Assembly: GCA_902796305.1 (NCBI GenBank) | Contig: CADBOJ010000089.1 | Span: 1-64,000, forward strand | DNA: 64,000 bases | Reading direction: 5' to 3' | From: an uncultured bacterium | Lineage (GTDB): Bacteria; Cyanobacteriota; Vampirovibrionia; Gastranaerophilales; Gastranaerophilaceae | Shown here: in pieces, positions 42,374-50,852 of the stretch | Layout: the number at the start of each line of letters is the position of its first letter | How positions within the stretch are numbered: the stretch's first letter is position 1 | Notes under the pieces: model-generated | Databases searched by the model: none | The model's input: the letters and a program-made list of their open reading frames with translations, nothing else | Told to the model about the DNA's origin: nothing | Position numbers and translations under genes: made by a program

Positions 42374-43501
42374 TTATTTATTTTTTGCCTTTTTAGTTTT
42401 TTCTTTTTCTTTTAAATCAATTTTAGCATTATCAATTGAATATTTTGCAACGGGTTTTTTTGTTTTTCTGTCATAAAATACAAGCCAGTGTTTTGCTTTT
42501 TTATCGGTAACATTAAAGGATAATTTTCCGACAACCCTATCTCCTGGTGAAATTGTTTTAAACCATAAAGATGTATCACCGAAAGGACTCGGAAAAAATA
42601 CCTGCTCCGTATTTGAAGCCAAAGCTATATCAAAAGTCGAAAAAGTATATTCGGAATAATTATCAATTCCTAAAGATAATGTTATGGTGTTTTCGGTACC
42701 GAACGGGTCTTTTTCAAGTTTAACCGCATTAATTCTTACATTCAACCCCTCAAGAAACTGTTCCTCCTGTTTAAACGCATCTTTTGAAAACACAGGCATA
42801 TCTATTCCGGTATCGATTTTAATTTTAAGTTCATCTCCGGGCTTAATCATAAAACCTTTACCCTTTTTAATTATTGCAGCGGTAAGTCCTATAACTCCGC
42901 CTACAGCAGCACCGCCTGCAATAGTATATCCGTTTGAGGCAATAGCAGCACCCAGTCCCAGAGTGTTAAGTGCAAAAAAACCTCCCGCTACACCGCCAAG
43001 AAGAGTATATCCTGCATGATGTGCTATTGTTTTTGCAGCACCTTTTACTTTATTGTCTTTTGTTGTAAGAGATGCCTGAATAGGTATTTCTCTGCCATCC
43101 GGAGTAACCATATAGTCAAAATCGATATTTACATAGCCGTCACGCCCCATGTTTTTCGGGTTTTCAATAAATTTTACAATACCATGGACAATAGTTCCGC
43201 TCGGTATTAATACTCCTTTATTTCCCTCAACATCACTTGTTACTTCCGCAAAAAATTCATCCCCTTCAAGGGTATAGCCCGAACTTAAAACCTGAGAAAC
43301 GCTTAAATTTATGACATCTTTTGAATTAAGCTCCTCAATTTCGCCCGTAAATAATTTTTTATCAAGTTCTTTATTTATTGTATCGTCTTTATGAATGTAA
43401 CCAGATATAGAGGAATCCGCATATGCAAGCTCCAAGCCTCCGCAGTATAAAAAAGAACTTAATATGATACAAGAAGTAATTTTTTTAAACGCTATCCCCA
43501 T
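42374..43501 (-). CDS. exported envelope protein with glycine-zipper segment
   Basis: A 375-residue protein. It has a Sec signal peptide ending about ELAYA|DS. The first half is beta-rich, with a segment on trigger or ceiling values (GVLIPSGTIVHGIVKFIENP...DGREIPIQASL) that resembles TrbI/VirB10-like or LPS-assembly beta domains. A glycine-zipper stretch (HHAGYTLLGGVAGGFFALNTLGLG...AGGAAVGGVIGLTAAI) suggests membrane insertion or oligomerisation. The C-terminal half is a second beta domain, and the tail is Lys-rich. ATG 43501 is chosen because a -10 element ends 6-9 nt before it; the message is predicted leaderless. The function is unknown. Confidence 0.65.
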   Translation of the reverse strand: MGIAFKKITSCIILSSFLYCGGLELAYADSSISGYIHKDDTINKELDKKLFTGEIEELNSKDVINLSVSQVLSSGYTLEGDEFFAEVTSDVEGNKGVLIPSGTIVHGIVKFIENPKNMGRDGYVNIDFDYMVTPDGREIPIQASLTTKDNKVKGAAKTIAHHAGYTLLGGVAGGFFALNTLGLGAAIASNGYTIAGGAAVGGVIGLTAAIIKKGKGFMIKPGDELKIKIDTGIDMPVFSKDAFKQEEQFLEGLNVRINAVKLEKDPFGTENTITLSLGIDNYSEYTFSTFDIALASNTEQVFFPSPFGDTSLWFKTISPGDRVVGKLSFNVTDKKAKHWLVFYDRKTKKPVAKYSIDNAKIDLKEKEKTKKAKNK

Positions 43502-43510
43502 AAGAATAAT

Positions 43511-43519
43511 ATAATAACA
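43511..43519 (-). promoter_or_regulatory. extended -10 promoter of the three-gene envelope unit, leaderless type
   Basis: On the minus strand TGTTATTAT (TATTAT 43516-43511) is followed by 9 nt and the ATG at 43501. An overlapping TATATT leaves 6 nt. No Shine-Dalgarno sequence is present. Confidence 0.5.
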
Positions 43520-43605
43520 CAATTTTTAATAAAAAATTATTTTATTTATATTTTTCATATTTTTACTCTATAATTTAGTTGATACTGCATTTAGGAGAAA
43601 AATAT

Positions 43606-43914
43606 ATGACAGATTGTATTTTTTGCAAAATATTAAATAAAGAAATTCCGTCTAAATTTGTGTATGAAGATGATGAAGTTTTTGCTATTAATGATATTAA
43701 TCCGAAAGCAAAAAAGCATATTCTTGTTATCCCGAAAAAACATGTTAAATCCTTAAATGAAGTGGAAAACTTTGACTTAATTAAAAAAATGTTTGAAGCT
43801 ATTAGAAAGATTAACAAACAGGAAGGAATTGTTGACTTCAAAACGCAAATCAATACAGGCAGAGGCGCAGGACAGGAAGTTGACCATTTACACATACATA
43901 TTCTGGCAAACTGA
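43606..43914 (+). CDS. hinT: HIT-family nucleotide hydrolase (HinT-like)
   Basis: A 102-residue cytoplasmic protein of the histidine triad family, opening DCIFCKILNKEIPSKFVYED and ending with the triad HLHIHILA. HinT enzymes hydrolyse purine nucleoside phosphoramidates. The size is normal. TATAAT at 43569-43574 and AGGAGA give an ordinary leader. Two nucleotides separate it from the next gene, so the two are cotranscribed. Confidence 0.95.
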   Translation: MTDCIFCKILNKEIPSKFVYEDDEVFAINDINPKAKKHILVIPKKHVKSLNEVENFDLIKKMFEAIRKINKQEGIVDFKTQINTGRGAGQEVDHLHIHILAN

Positions 43915-43916
43915 TA

Positions 43917-44471
43917 ATGGATACAATTTTAAAAAATAAGAATGAGTTAAGAAAATATGCCCTTGAAAAAAGAAAAGCTTCAAGGGTTTCAGGTGTTACG
44001 GAAATAAATTCAAAAAGAATAGTTTCCGCTATTTTAAATTCAAAAGAATTTAAAAAATCCAATAATATTGCCCTATACTACCCCATAAAGGGCGAGATAG
44101 ATATAACAGGGCTTTTAAATGTTAAAAATAAAAATTTCTATCTTCCCGTGTGCAAAGATAACGAGCTTGAATTTTTAAAATATGAAAATAAATTAGTATC
44201 CGGAAAATACAATATACCCGAGCCGACCGGAGAAAAAATCAATCCCGAACTTCTTGATATAATATATATTCCGGCTCTTATGGCAAACGGTAATTGTTAC
44301 AGACTCGGCTACGGCAAAGGATATTATGACAGATTTTTTGCAAGTCACAAAATCAAGGCATTAAAAATTATTGTTGTTGCAAACGAACTTATAAGTAATA
44401 ATTTCATACAGGATAGCAACGATTACAAGTGTGATATGATTTTAAGCGAAAAGAGTTTAATATTTGCTTAA
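43917..44471 (+). CDS. 5-formyltetrahydrofolate cyclo-ligase
   Basis: A 184-residue enzyme that converts 5-formyl-THF to 5,10-methenyl-THF with ATP. The N-terminal K-N-E-L-R-K-Y-A-L-E-K-R-K-A, the central IALYYPIKGEID and the nucleotide-binding signature YRLGYGKGYYDRFF are present. In many bacteria this gene sits next to 6S RNA; here the candidate 6S RNA is 41 kb away. It is coupled to hinT. Confidence 0.95.
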   Translation: MDTILKNKNELRKYALEKRKASRVSGVTEINSKRIVSAILNSKEFKKSNNIALYYPIKGEIDITGLLNVKNKNFYLPVCKDNELEFLKYENKLVSGKYNIPEPTGEKINPELLDIIYIPALMANGNCYRLGYGKGYYDRFFASHKIKALKIIVVANELISNNFIQDSNDYKCDMILSEKSLIFA

Positions 44472-44486
44472 ATATTAAAAATAGAC

Positions 44487-44492
44487 TAAAAT
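44487..44492 (+). promoter_or_regulatory. -10 element of the PilZ gene, leaderless type
   Basis: TAAAAT (44487-44492) is followed by exactly 7 nt (TAATTTT) and then the ATG at 44500. No Shine-Dalgarno sequence is present. Confidence 0.5.
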
Positions 44493-44499
44493 TAATTTT

Positions 44500-45090
44500 A
44501 TGGAAGAAATAAGAAGAAATGATACGGCTGAATTAATATTTTCGGACAATATCACTTTGAGAGGTATTGTCAGTGATTTTTCAGCCAACAGGATAGTTTT
44601 TTTAATTATGGATGACTCTGTTGCTGAGGCTCGAAAGATAAAAGCATTGAGTAATCTTTTAGTTGTGGTAAATACTGATTACGGACTAAAAAAGACATAT
44701 TCTTCGGTTATAGAAGAGTTGGATGAGAACGGCTGTATTACGGTTGAAAACAATCCGTCCGTTCCCGTTATTCAAAAAAGGGAATTTGTAAGGATTTCAA
44801 GCGATATCACATTTAAAATTAAAAAAGACGGTATGCTATTCAATTGCACATGCTTGAATATCTCTGGTGGCGGTATTGCTTTTAATACGTCCGAAACTTA
44901 TTTTAAATTAAACGAAAGAGTCCAGATTATTTTTCAATCTAAGGATTTCGAACAGGATATAGCGGTTGAAGCCATTATACATTTAATTGATAAAAATAAA
45001 ATTGTTGCACGCTATGTAGGCTTAAATAAGTACGATGAAGCAAAAATAGTTAAATATGTGTTCAAAAAATCCGCAAAAAAACTAAGGTAG
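44500..45090 (+). CDS. PilZ-domain c-di-GMP receptor
   Basis: A 196-residue two-domain protein like YcgR. The N-terminal beta domain (about 5-90) is followed by a PilZ domain with the c-di-GMP motifs R94-E-F-V-R98 (RxxxR) and N120-x-S-x2-G125. All key residues are present, so nucleotide binding is likely. It may link c-di-GMP to pilus or surface behaviour. Its own -10 element abuts the ATG. The TPR gene follows after 15 nt and is probably cotranscribed. Confidence 0.9.
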   Translation: MEEIRRNDTAELIFSDNITLRGIVSDFSANRIVFLIMDDSVAEARKIKALSNLLVVVNTDYGLKKTYSSVIEELDENGCITVENNPSVPVIQKREFVRISSDITFKIKKDGMLFNCTCLNISGGGIAFNTSETYFKLNERVQIIFQSKDFEQDIAVEAIIHLIDKNKIVARYVGLNKYDEAKIVKYVFKKSAKKLR

Positions 45091-45105
45091 GAATTTGGAG
45101 TTATT

Positions 45106-46698
45106 TTGGAAAATATTAAAAAAATAGATAAAGAAATAAACAGACTGACAAAAAAAGGGGAAATTCAACAAGCGATTGAATATTGTCAGAATTTGCTTTT
45201 AAAAGAACCGACGGACACTAATCTCCATATAAGGCTCGGTGACCTTTATATGGATTGGCATTTAGACGTTTATAAGTCCGAATTATATATAGACGAAGCG
45301 GTTACCGAATATCAAAAAGCAGCGGAAGTGTTAATTGATAACGGTGAAATATATTATAAAATAGCAACAGCACTTTATTACAAGGGCGAACTTGATAAAG
45401 CAATAAATTACTATAATATTGCAATAGAAAAGAAATATAATGTAGCACAATGCTACTATATGATTGCAAAATCACTGAGCAAAAAAGACAGGTATCAGGA
45501 TGCTCTTGAAAATACAAACAAAGCCTTAAAACATTCTTTTTTAAATTCATCAAGAATTCATTACCAAAAAGCAAGATTGCTCGGTGCTTTATATTTTAAA
45601 GACGGAAGAAGAAAATTCCAAATATATTTTGAACATATTATCGCATTTTTGACATTGATTTTTGATAAAGAATCAATTAAAGAGGTTACACGCAAATTGC
45701 AAGCACTTTCCATATATCCTACTCTTGTCAAGGGCGATGTGTTTTTCCAAAAAGGATTAATTGACGAAGCTTTTCAGATTTATTCGAGTGCGGTTGAAAA
45801 AATGCCGGGATCATCGCTTTTATATACAGTACTCGGCGATGCATACAGAAGAATAGGAAAACTGGATGAAGCGGTTATTGAATATAAAATGGCACTCTGG
45901 ATTGATCCTCTTAACCATGGAGCATATTCGGGTCTTGTTCAAACTTATGAAGAAATGGGCGACTACGATAACGCTATTTCATACTATAAAAAATATATTC
46001 AAATACATCCTTATAATGCAGTATTGCATTCAAATATAGCAAATTTATATTTTATGAAAGGCGAAGGAGATAAGGCGGTTGAGCATTATCAAGCTGCAAT
46101 TACTCTTAATCCGAAGCCTGATTGGACAAGTATTGTTGCACAAACTTTAGGATACATTCAACAGAATGTAATTAAGGATGTTGATTGCGCAATAGCAAAT
46201 TATCAGCTGGCAAATGCGCTTTCTCCCAAAGAAATAGACGTATATATTTCATTAGGCAGTGCATTTTACGATAATGAAGATTATAAAAATGCCCTGATTT
46301 GTTACAGAAGAGCGCTTGAACTTGAACCTAAAAATTCTAAAATTCATTGTAATTTAGGTTATTTATACTGGGGCATGGGCAAACTCGATGAAGCAATTAA
46401 AGAATACACTTTATCCATTAATTATGACCCGATGTATGATATAGCTCATAATAATCTTGGCGTAATATATCTTGATGACCTTGTACAGCTTCAAAAAGCC
46501 ATTGATTGTTTCAATAAGGCAATTGATTGCAATCCTAATTATGCTCTTGCTTATTATAATCTCGGAAGATGCTATGCACTCAGGGGTGAAAAGATAGAAG
46601 CGGCAAAATACTTCCAACAGGCAATGGATGTTAATAACATTACAAATGAAATTGACCCTGCCGATATTCAGGACAGATTAAACGATTTATTTAATTAA
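45106..46698 (+). CDS. TPR-repeat protein
   Basis: A 530-residue cytoplasmic protein made almost entirely of tetratricopeptide repeats (about 11-12), with canonical examples such as AYRRIGKLDEAVIEYKMALWIDP and NLGYLYWGMGKLDEAIKEY. TPRs bind partner proteins; no enzyme domain is present. The start is TTG with TTTGGAG upstream. Cotranscription with the PilZ protein suggests a role in c-di-GMP output or in a pilus assembly complex. Confidence 0.88.
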   Translation: MENIKKIDKEINRLTKKGEIQQAIEYCQNLLLKEPTDTNLHIRLGDLYMDWHLDVYKSELYIDEAVTEYQKAAEVLIDNGEIYYKIATALYYKGELDKAINYYNIAIEKKYNVAQCYYMIAKSLSKKDRYQDALENTNKALKHSFLNSSRIHYQKARLLGALYFKDGRRKFQIYFEHIIAFLTLIFDKESIKEVTRKLQALSIYPTLVKGDVFFQKGLIDEAFQIYSSAVEKMPGSSLLYTVLGDAYRRIGKLDEAVIEYKMALWIDPLNHGAYSGLVQTYEEMGDYDNAISYYKKYIQIHPYNAVLHSNIANLYFMKGEGDKAVEHYQAAITLNPKPDWTSIVAQTLGYIQQNVIKDVDCAIANYQLANALSPKEIDVYISLGSAFYDNEDYKNALICYRRALELEPKNSKIHCNLGYLYWGMGKLDEAIKEYTLSINYDPMYDIAHNNLGVIYLDDLVQLQKAIDCFNKAIDCNPNYALAYYNLGRCYALRGEKIEAAKYFQQAMDVNNITNEIDPADIQDRLNDLFN

Positions 46699-46738
46699 TT
46701 TATCCGATATGATAATAAAATTTTGAAATTTTTCATAG

Positions 46739-46744
46739 TAAGAT
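46739..46744 (+). promoter_or_regulatory. -10 element of the oppB-like operon, leaderless type
   Basis: TAAGAT (46739-46744) is followed by 6 nt (TATCAA) and the ATG at 46751. No ribosome site is present. The -10 sequence is less canonical than the others. Confidence 0.4.
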
Positions 46745-46750
46745 TATCAA

Positions 46751-47716
46751 ATGAATACTTGGACTTATATATTAAAGAGAATTTTGGAAAGTATACCGAT
46801 ACTGTTTATAGTATCTTTGTTGAGTTTCTTTTTAATCAGACTTTCCCCTGTTGATCCGCTTGCGCAGATGAAACTTAATCCTGCAATATCGGAAGAAACC
46901 ATACAAAAGGAAACAAAAAGACTGGGGCTTGATAAGCCTGTCATTGTTCAGTACGGATTATGGGTTAAAAATTTTTTATCGGGAAATATGGGATATTGCA
47001 TAGATAATACAAAAGTTTCCGTAAAAATCAAAAGCAGAATTTTAAACACTCTTCTCTTATCCCTCGTTGTGATATTTTTTAGCTGGATTATAGCACTTCC
47101 TCTGGGGATACTTGCGGCAATTTTTTATAACAGTTTATTTGATAAGATTTTAACTGTTTTATCAAGTGTCGGTATGGCAATACCGTCATTCTTTTTTGCT
47201 GTTTTAATGCTTCTGTTTGCCCAAAAAACAGGATATTTTCCGATAGGCGGTTTAACCAGCATAAATTTCAACGAAATGGATTTATTTCATAAAATAGCGG
47301 ATGTTATGTGGCATGTTGCACTTCCTGCTTTTGTTTTAACTACTATTTCATTATCATCCTTAATGCGCCAGATGAGAGCAAATTTACTTGATATTCTGGA
47401 TGCCGATTATGTAAAATTTGCTTATGCAAAGGGTTTATCCAAGTCTAAAGTTATAATAAAACATGCTTTAAGGAATGCGATAAATCCAATTATTACTCTG
47501 CTTGGATTTGAGTTTGCAGGATTATTATCCGGTGCTGCTTTAACGGAGTATGTATTTCAATATCCGGGGCTTGGCAAATTAATTCTTGAGGCCGCTATGC
47601 AGTCTGATGTTAACCTTGTAATGGCAAGCCTTATGATTGGTGCTTTTATGTTGATATCCGGAAATATTATAGCAGATATCGTTTTAAAACTTACCGATCC
47701 GAGAGTGAGGATTTAG
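46751..47716 (+). CDS. peptide/nickel-type ABC transporter permease (OppB/DppB)
   Basis: A 321-residue permease with six membrane helices. It opens TYILKRILESIPILFIVSLLSFFLIRLSPVDP and has RLGLDKPVIVQYG typical of DppB. The EAA loop (DYVKFAYAKGLSKSKVIIKHALRNAI) contacts the ATPase. Together with the next gene it forms an inner-membrane pore for peptides or similar solutes. ATPase and binding-protein genes are not adjacent, so they must be elsewhere. Confidence 0.95.
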   Translation: MNTWTYILKRILESIPILFIVSLLSFFLIRLSPVDPLAQMKLNPAISEETIQKETKRLGLDKPVIVQYGLWVKNFLSGNMGYCIDNTKVSVKIKSRILNTLLLSLVVIFFSWIIALPLGILAAIFYNSLFDKILTVLSSVGMAIPSFFFAVLMLLFAQKTGYFPIGGLTSINFNEMDLFHKIADVMWHVALPAFVLTTISLSSLMRQMRANLLDILDADYVKFAYAKGLSKSKVIIKHALRNAINPIITLLGFEFAGLLSGAALTEYVFQYPGLGKLILEAAMQSDVNLVMASLMIGAFMLISGNIIADIVLKLTDPRVRI

Positions 47717-48784
47717 ATGAACTTTTCGGATTTATTTTATAAATTAAAGAAAGATAAAATTCCATTTACGGCTTTTATTGTACTTTTAATTCTTTATTTT
47801 ATAATTGCATTTGCGGATTTTTTTGCAGTATATCCTGAAAACTACTCCATGCGCTCTCTTGCTTATCAGCCCCCGAGTAACATTTATTTAATAAATAAAG
47901 AAAACAAAATTGTCCGTCCTTATACATACAACTTTATCAGAACATTTAATAAAGAAAAGTTAACTATCGAATATAAGCAGGACAGAACTAAAAAATATAA
48001 AATTTCACTTTTCGGGAAAGGTTATGAATATAAGTTATTCGGCATTATCAAAACAAATATTCATCTCATTTCAAAACCTGATGAATGTAACTTGTTTCTT
48101 CTCGGAACGGATATAAACGGGCATGACGTTTATTCTAGATTGTTTTTTGGCGGAAGAATTTCTCTTACTATAGGTTTTCTTGCCCTTTTAATCTCCTTTC
48201 CGATTGGCGCAATATACGGAGGCATATCAGGATATCTTGGCGGAAAATGGGATAAAGTTATGATGAGAATAGCCGAAGCCGTTATGTCAATTCCCGGATT
48301 TTATTTACTCATAATACTTGCGGGTTTTTTGCCGTCCGGAATGACTTCATCCGAGCGCTTTACATTGATTACGGTTATACTTGCTTTTATAGGCTGGGCT
48401 GGACTTGCAAGAGTAATAAGAGGCATGGTGCTTTCAATTAAAAATCAGGACTACATTAAAGCAATAAAAACAATAGGAGCAGGTAAATTCAGGATTATTA
48501 CCCGTCACATTCTTCCGCAAACTTCAAGTTATATTATAGTTGCAATAACACTATCCGTACCGTCGTATATCCTTGCCGAGTCAGGTCTGAGCTTTCTTGG
48601 TCTTGGTATACAGCTACCGGATGCAAGCTGGGGAAACATGTTGAGAGAAGCTCAGGAATTTGCAAATATAATATACAGACCATGGCTTTTAACTCCCGGT
48701 TTTTTAATTTTTATTGCGGTTTTGTCTTTTAATGTATTGGGGGATAAAATTAGAGATATACTCGACCCTAAAATGATAAAATAA
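47717..48784 (+). CDS. peptide/nickel-type ABC transporter permease (OppC/DppC)
   Basis: A 355-residue permease. After the first helix (16-38) there is an extra extracytoplasmic loop of about 90 residues (LAYQPPSNIYL...KPDECNLF) before the family motif LLGTDINGHDVYSRLFFGGRISL. The EAA loop is QDYIKAIKTIGAGKFRIITRHILP. Typical DppC proteins are about 300 residues, so the loop accounts for the extra length. The start follows the previous stop directly, with GAGGA inside the preceding gene. It pairs with the OppB-like permease. Confidence 0.94.
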   Translation: MNFSDLFYKLKKDKIPFTAFIVLLILYFIIAFADFFAVYPENYSMRSLAYQPPSNIYLINKENKIVRPYTYNFIRTFNKEKLTIEYKQDRTKKYKISLFGKGYEYKLFGIIKTNIHLISKPDECNLFLLGTDINGHDVYSRLFFGGRISLTIGFLALLISFPIGAIYGGISGYLGGKWDKVMMRIAEAVMSIPGFYLLIILAGFLPSGMTSSERFTLITVILAFIGWAGLARVIRGMVLSIKNQDYIKAIKTIGAGKFRIITRHILPQTSSYIIVAITLSVPSYILAESGLSFLGLGIQLPDASWGNMLREAQEFANIIYRPWLLTPGFLIFIAVLSFNVLGDKIRDILDPKMIK

Positions 48785-48793
48785 GGAAAAAAT

Positions 48794-49498
48794 ATGCTGG
48801 ATGTAACTTTTTTGGATACGGATATAATAATACTCTTTAGAGTTGTACTTGCGGTTATACTTGCTTGTATTCCGGGGGTAGAAAGAGAATTAACGGGAAA
48901 ATTTGCGGGACTCAGAACCCATATACTTGTTTGTGTTGGTTCTTGCGTCTTTACGATTGTATCATTATACGGTTTTCAAGCTACTATGCATACGGCAGGT
49001 GTTATAACTCAAAATGACCCCGCAAGGATTGCAGCTCAAATTATTACAGGTATCGGTTTTATCGGTGCAGGAACGGTAATGCGCCACGGTTCAAGCGTAT
49101 CCGGCATAACGACAGCGGCAACTCTCTGGGTTTGCGCTGCCATCGGTATGTGTTGCGGATGCGGAGAATATTTAACTGCGATTATAACTTCTCTTGCGAC
49201 TCTGGTTGTGCTGATTGTTATAAGAAAACTGGAAAAAACATTTTTGGCCAAAAGAAAAAAAATCTCTACTCTTTACGAAATAAATATATCTTCAACAATC
49301 AACGAATGTGATTCAATTCAAAATATTTTTGAAAACAACTTTAATAAAATATACAAATTAAATAAGAAAATATTAAATACCAATGAATTGCATTTTTGCG
49401 CAGCAGTTGTATCAAAAAAAGGCATTAAAGAAATCTATGAGGTATTTAATAAAATAGAAAATATAGATTCTATTGAGATAAGGGAGTGTTATGAATAA
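48794..49498 (+). CDS. MgtC/SapB-family membrane protein
   Basis: A 234-residue protein. The N-terminal part has four to five helices with the family motif PGVERELTGKFAGLRTHILVCVG and GIGFIGAGTVMRHGSSVSGITTAATLW. The C-terminal 75 residues form a soluble ACT-like domain. MgtC proteins affect magnesium homeostasis and modulate ATP synthase or transporters. AAGGA precedes the start. Its end overlaps the start of the next gene by 8 nt. Confidence 0.93.
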   Translation: MLDVTFLDTDIIILFRVVLAVILACIPGVERELTGKFAGLRTHILVCVGSCVFTIVSLYGFQATMHTAGVITQNDPARIAAQIITGIGFIGAGTVMRHGSSVSGITTAATLWVCAAIGMCCGCGEYLTAIITSLATLVVLIVIRKLEKTFLAKRKKISTLYEINISSTINECDSIQNIFENNFNKIYKLNKKILNTNELHFCAAVVSKKGIKEIYEVFNKIENIDSIEIRECYE

Positions 49499-50768
49499 TA
49501 ACAAAAGGGCTTCTTTAATTCAGGAATATTTTTGTACTTTTATTGTATCAATAATATTGATTTTTTCTTTATGTATGTGCTTTGAACTACAGCTGTATTT
49601 CAATACTGAAGAAATAATAAATAAGCGTGAATTAAAAATGAAGAATTTATTTAATTTTTATAATATTTCACAGCTTGAAGCAATGCACAAAAAAGACCCG
49701 AATAATCATATGATTTCAATTAATCTTGCAAAAGCATATGAAACAATACAAAATTATAGTCTTGCGAATGATTTATACAAAAAGGCAATAATTTCTTCAG
49801 GAAATTCCGAATATTCACTGTATGTGTATGCGGTTTTTTGCGCAAAAAGAAAATGGTACGGTCTTGCAACGGATTTAGCAGAGGAACTTTACTCAAACAA
49901 CAAAAAAAAGACATACAAATACAAAGCGGAAATATATTATGAACTTGCAAAATCAATGGATGAAAATAAAGAATATGATGCTTCCGTCAAGGCATACCAG
50001 ATTGCATATAAATATGCAAAAAATATAAAAGATAAAAAAATATACGAAGCAATCTGTGAGGGGTATTCAAAAGAATTTATAAAACTTGCAGATTATCATA
50101 TAAACAACAATCAGCCCGATAAAGCAATTCTGGATTTGAATAATTCTCTCGGGATAAAAGAACAGGATATTGCAAAATATAAACTCGGTTTAATCTATCA
50201 AAATACCGATAAAGTTCTTGCCGAAAAGTATTTTAATGAAGTATTTAAACACAACCCTTATATAATAAACCCTTATATTTACAATAAATTATTGCAGGAT
50301 TTGATTTTAGATTCCAAACAGGGCAATAATATGCATGGTGCTGATTTTTACAATACAAGACTTAATAATTTAAAAAGCAAGATGAAAGAAAGCTATCTTT
50401 TCAAGGGAGATTTATACATAGATAATTCAAAAATTGTAAGATATAAAAAAATGTTATCAAAAGATGCAAGATACGAACTGCATTTCGATATTAAAAATAA
50501 TACAAAACTTAACATAAATAAGCTGTATATTCTTCCTGAAATATATATGGGTGAAAAAAAATATACGGCGGAAAAAAAGATAAGTAATTCAAATAATGCA
50601 GGTTATTTCGATATCATGGAAGACGTTATCGTGGGATTGCCGGAAGATTTTCAATTTGACGATTTGATTAAAAAGAAAAAACAAAAAGACGTAATAATTA
50701 AATATTATGCAAAAAAGCAGTCAAGAGCACCGTGGACTTTAATCAAAATAGAATTTTTAAAATTTTAA
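49491..50768 (+). CDS. membrane-anchored TPR-like protein
   Basis: A 425-residue protein with one N-terminal membrane helix (about 16-38) and a periplasmic or cytoplasmic TPR-like region (about 55-285; NLAKAYETIQNYSLANDLYKKAI is the clearest repeat). The C-terminal beta domain (about 300-425) has hydrophobic alternation. The function is unknown. It starts inside the end of the MgtC-like gene with AGGGAG, so the two are coupled. It lies directly before infB, which has its own promoter. Confidence 0.7.
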   Translation: MNNNKRASLIQEYFCTFIVSIILIFSLCMCFELQLYFNTEEIINKRELKMKNLFNFYNISQLEAMHKKDPNNHMISINLAKAYETIQNYSLANDLYKKAIISSGNSEYSLYVYAVFCAKRKWYGLATDLAEELYSNNKKKTYKYKAEIYYELAKSMDENKEYDASVKAYQIAYKYAKNIKDKKIYEAICEGYSKEFIKLADYHINNNQPDKAILDLNNSLGIKEQDIAKYKLGLIYQNTDKVLAEKYFNEVFKHNPYIINPYIYNKLLQDLILDSKQGNNMHGADFYNTRLNNLKSKMKESYLFKGDLYIDNSKIVRYKKMLSKDARYELHFDIKNNTKLNINKLYILPEIYMGEKKYTAEKKISNSNNAGYFDIMEDVIVGLPEDFQFDDLIKKKKQKDVIIKYYAKKQSRAPWTLIKIEFLKF

Positions 50769-50808
50769 GCACTGTACTTAATATTATTATTGTGTTATGT
50801 TAATAAAG

Positions 50809-50814
50809 TATAAT
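50809..50814 (+). promoter_or_regulatory. -10 element of the infB operon
   Basis: TATAAT lies 38 nt before the infB ATG. The predicted leader is about 30 nt and shows no clear Shine-Dalgarno sequence. Confidence 0.45.
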
Positions 50815-50852
50815 TGTTATTACTATTGTTAATCGAAAGACAAAGCTAAAAT

